Assembly: GCA_026421135.1 (NCBI GenBank)
Contig: JAPKCR010000157.1
Coordinates: 1 to 6,204, forward strand
Origin: Sulfitobacter sp.
GTDB taxonomy: Bacteria > Pseudomonadota > Alphaproteobacteria > Rhodobacterales > Rhodobacteraceae
Direction: 5' to 3'
Length of the DNA: 6,204 nucleotides
Below the pieces are notes generated by a model. That model was not told where the DNA came from. It did not search any database and saw nothing but the letters and a program-made list of their open reading frames with translations. This document shows positions 5,247-6,204 of this stretch, one piece after another (the stretch's first letter is position 1; every line of letters begins with the position of its first letter). The translations under genes were made by a program, and so were the position numbers.

Positions 5247-6204
5247 TTAATCCTCGGCGGCAACTTCTTCTTTTTTCAGTTCTTCGCCAGTTTCCTGATC
5301 AACGACTTTCATCGACAGGCGTACCTTGCCGCGATCGTCAAAGCCCAGAAGTTTGACTTTAACTTCCTGACCTTCCTTCAAAACATCCGAAGGGTGGTTC
5401 AGGCGGCGGTTTTCGATCTGGGATACGTGGACCAGACCGTCGCGTTTGCCGAAGAAGTTCACAAATGCACCGAAATCCACGATCTTGACGACGGTACCGG
5501 TGTAAACCGCACCTTCTTCAGGCTCGGCCACGATCGACCAGATCATGTCATAGGCTTTCTTGATCGAGTCGCCGTTTGGCGATGCAATCTTGATGATGCC
5601 TTCGTCGTTGATATCGACCTTAGCGCCGGACACTTCAACAATTTCGCGGATCACTTTACCACCGGAACCGATAACTTCACGGATCTTGTCGGTTGGGATC
5701 TGCATCGTTTCAATGCGTGGTGCGTGGACCGAGAATTCACCCGCGCCGGACAGCGCTTTGTTCATCTCGCCCAAAATGTGGATACGGCCAGTCTTGGCCT
5801 GAGCCAACGCCTTTTCCATGATCTCGGGCGTGATGCCTGCGATCTTGATGTCCATTTGCAGTGATGTGATACCTGCTTCGGTACCGGCCACTTTAAAGTC
5901 CATGTCGCCAAGGTGGTCTTCGTCACCCAGGATGTCGGACAGGATCGCATAGGAGCCGTCTTCTTCGAGGATCAGACCCATTGCAACACCCGCGACTGGC
6001 GCTTTCAACGGTACACCCGCGTCCATCATGGACAAGGAGCCACCACAAACCGACGCCATCGAGGAAGAGCCGTTCGATTCAGTGATCTCGGATACAACAC
6101 GGATGGTGTATGGGAAATCGGTGGAGGCTGGAAGAACCGCCTGCAGCGCACGCCAAGCCAGCTTGCCGTGACCGATTTCGCGGCGGCCAGGTCCGGATAC
6201 ACGT
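5247..6204 (-). CDS. pnp: Polyribonucleotide nucleotidyltransferase (PNPase), C-terminal part
   Basis: The frame is open to the window edge; 318 C-terminal residues are present out of about 710 in a full PNPase, so the start lies outside. PNPase is the trimeric 3'-5' phosphorolytic exoribonuclease of RNA decay, often part of the degradosome. The visible part begins in the second RNase PH domain with [15 protein letters not shown] (residues 6-20 of this fragment), then [18 protein letters not shown] (31-48) and [16 protein letters not shown] (89-104). In the last, D94 and D100 correspond to E. coli catalytic D486 and D492. A KH domain follows with the GxxG loop GSGG (179-182). An S1 RNA-binding domain follows (about 231-300: [35 protein letters not shown]). 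The protein ends in a short acidic tail. Domain order and sequence are normal; nothing suggests a broken gene. The first in-frame ATG seen inside the window (6059) is internal, not the start. Confidence 0.97.
   Translation of the reverse strand, partial: RVSGPGRREIGHGKLAWRALQAVLPASTDFPYTIRVVSEITESNGSSSMASVCGGSLSMMDAGVPLKAPVAGVAMGLILEEDGSYAILSDILGDEDHLGDMDFKVAGTEAGITSLQMDIKIAGITPEIMEKALAQAKTGRIHILGEMNKALSGAGEFSVHAPRIETMQIPTDKIREVIGSGGKVIREIVEVSGAKVDINDEGIIKIASPNGDSIKKAYDMIWSIVAEPEEGAVYTGTVVKIVDFGAFVNFFGKRDGLVHVSQIENRRLNHPSDVLKEGQEVKVKLLGFDDRGKVRLSMKVVDQETGEELKKEEVAAED

Noticed and set aside
5394..5864. Long open frame on the plus strand opposite pnp
   Set aside because: It is antisense to the conserved KH/S1-containing part of PNPase, shows no recognisable domain, and is explained by codon bias of the real gene.
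1..6204. Search for a mobile element, CRISPR array, toxin-antitoxin pair, phage or defence module
   Set aside because: No transposase, integrase, long terminal repeats, spaced direct repeats or small paired genes are visible; all seven genes have ordinary family assignments.

Overview
This looks like ordinary chromosomal DNA of an alphaproteobacterium, most likely a Rhodobacterales/Roseobacter-type marine organism. That placement is inference. It rests on the protein sequences (an E. coli-like RluA, an alphaproteobacterial-style PNPase, a 1-Cys peroxiredoxin), a moderate G+C content of roughly 55% by eye, strong AGGAG-type ribosome sites and tight gene packing. No mobile element, CRISPR array, tRNA, rRNA or phage gene is visible.

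Layout from left to right. (1) A minus-strand SnoaL/NTF2-like gene (34-444), with a candidate terminator at the left edge. (2) A divergent plus-strand rluA (503-1150), a pseudouridine synthase. (3) A convergent minus-strand GT11 fucosyltransferase (1165-2001), whose end lies 14 nt from the end of rluA. (4) A minus-strand aldehyde dehydrogenase (2131-3570), closed by a clear hairpin terminator. (5) A 162-nt divergent intergenic region holding a CRP-like palindrome, AGTGA-N6-TCACA, and a possible promoter. (6) A plus-strand 1-Cys (Prx6-type) peroxiredoxin (3733-4386). (7) A minus-strand GT25 glycosyltransferase (4379-5110), whose 3' end overlaps the peroxiredoxin gene tail-to-tail by 8 bp. (8) A strong terminator, then the 3' part of pnp on the minus strand (5247 to the window end), with its 5' part outside the window.

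The genes do not form one pathway. Two are RNA-metabolism housekeeping genes (rluA, pnp). Two are envelope or exopolysaccharide glycosyltransferases (GT11, GT25) standing apart from any visible polysaccharide cluster. Two are stress or detoxification enzymes (aldehyde dehydrogenase, peroxiredoxin) that share an intergenic control region. I found no convincing new biological system. The points most worth a second look are the CRP-like site with class II geometry before the peroxiredoxin gene, the tail-to-tail overlap of peroxiredoxin and GT25, and the dispersed glycosyltransferases.
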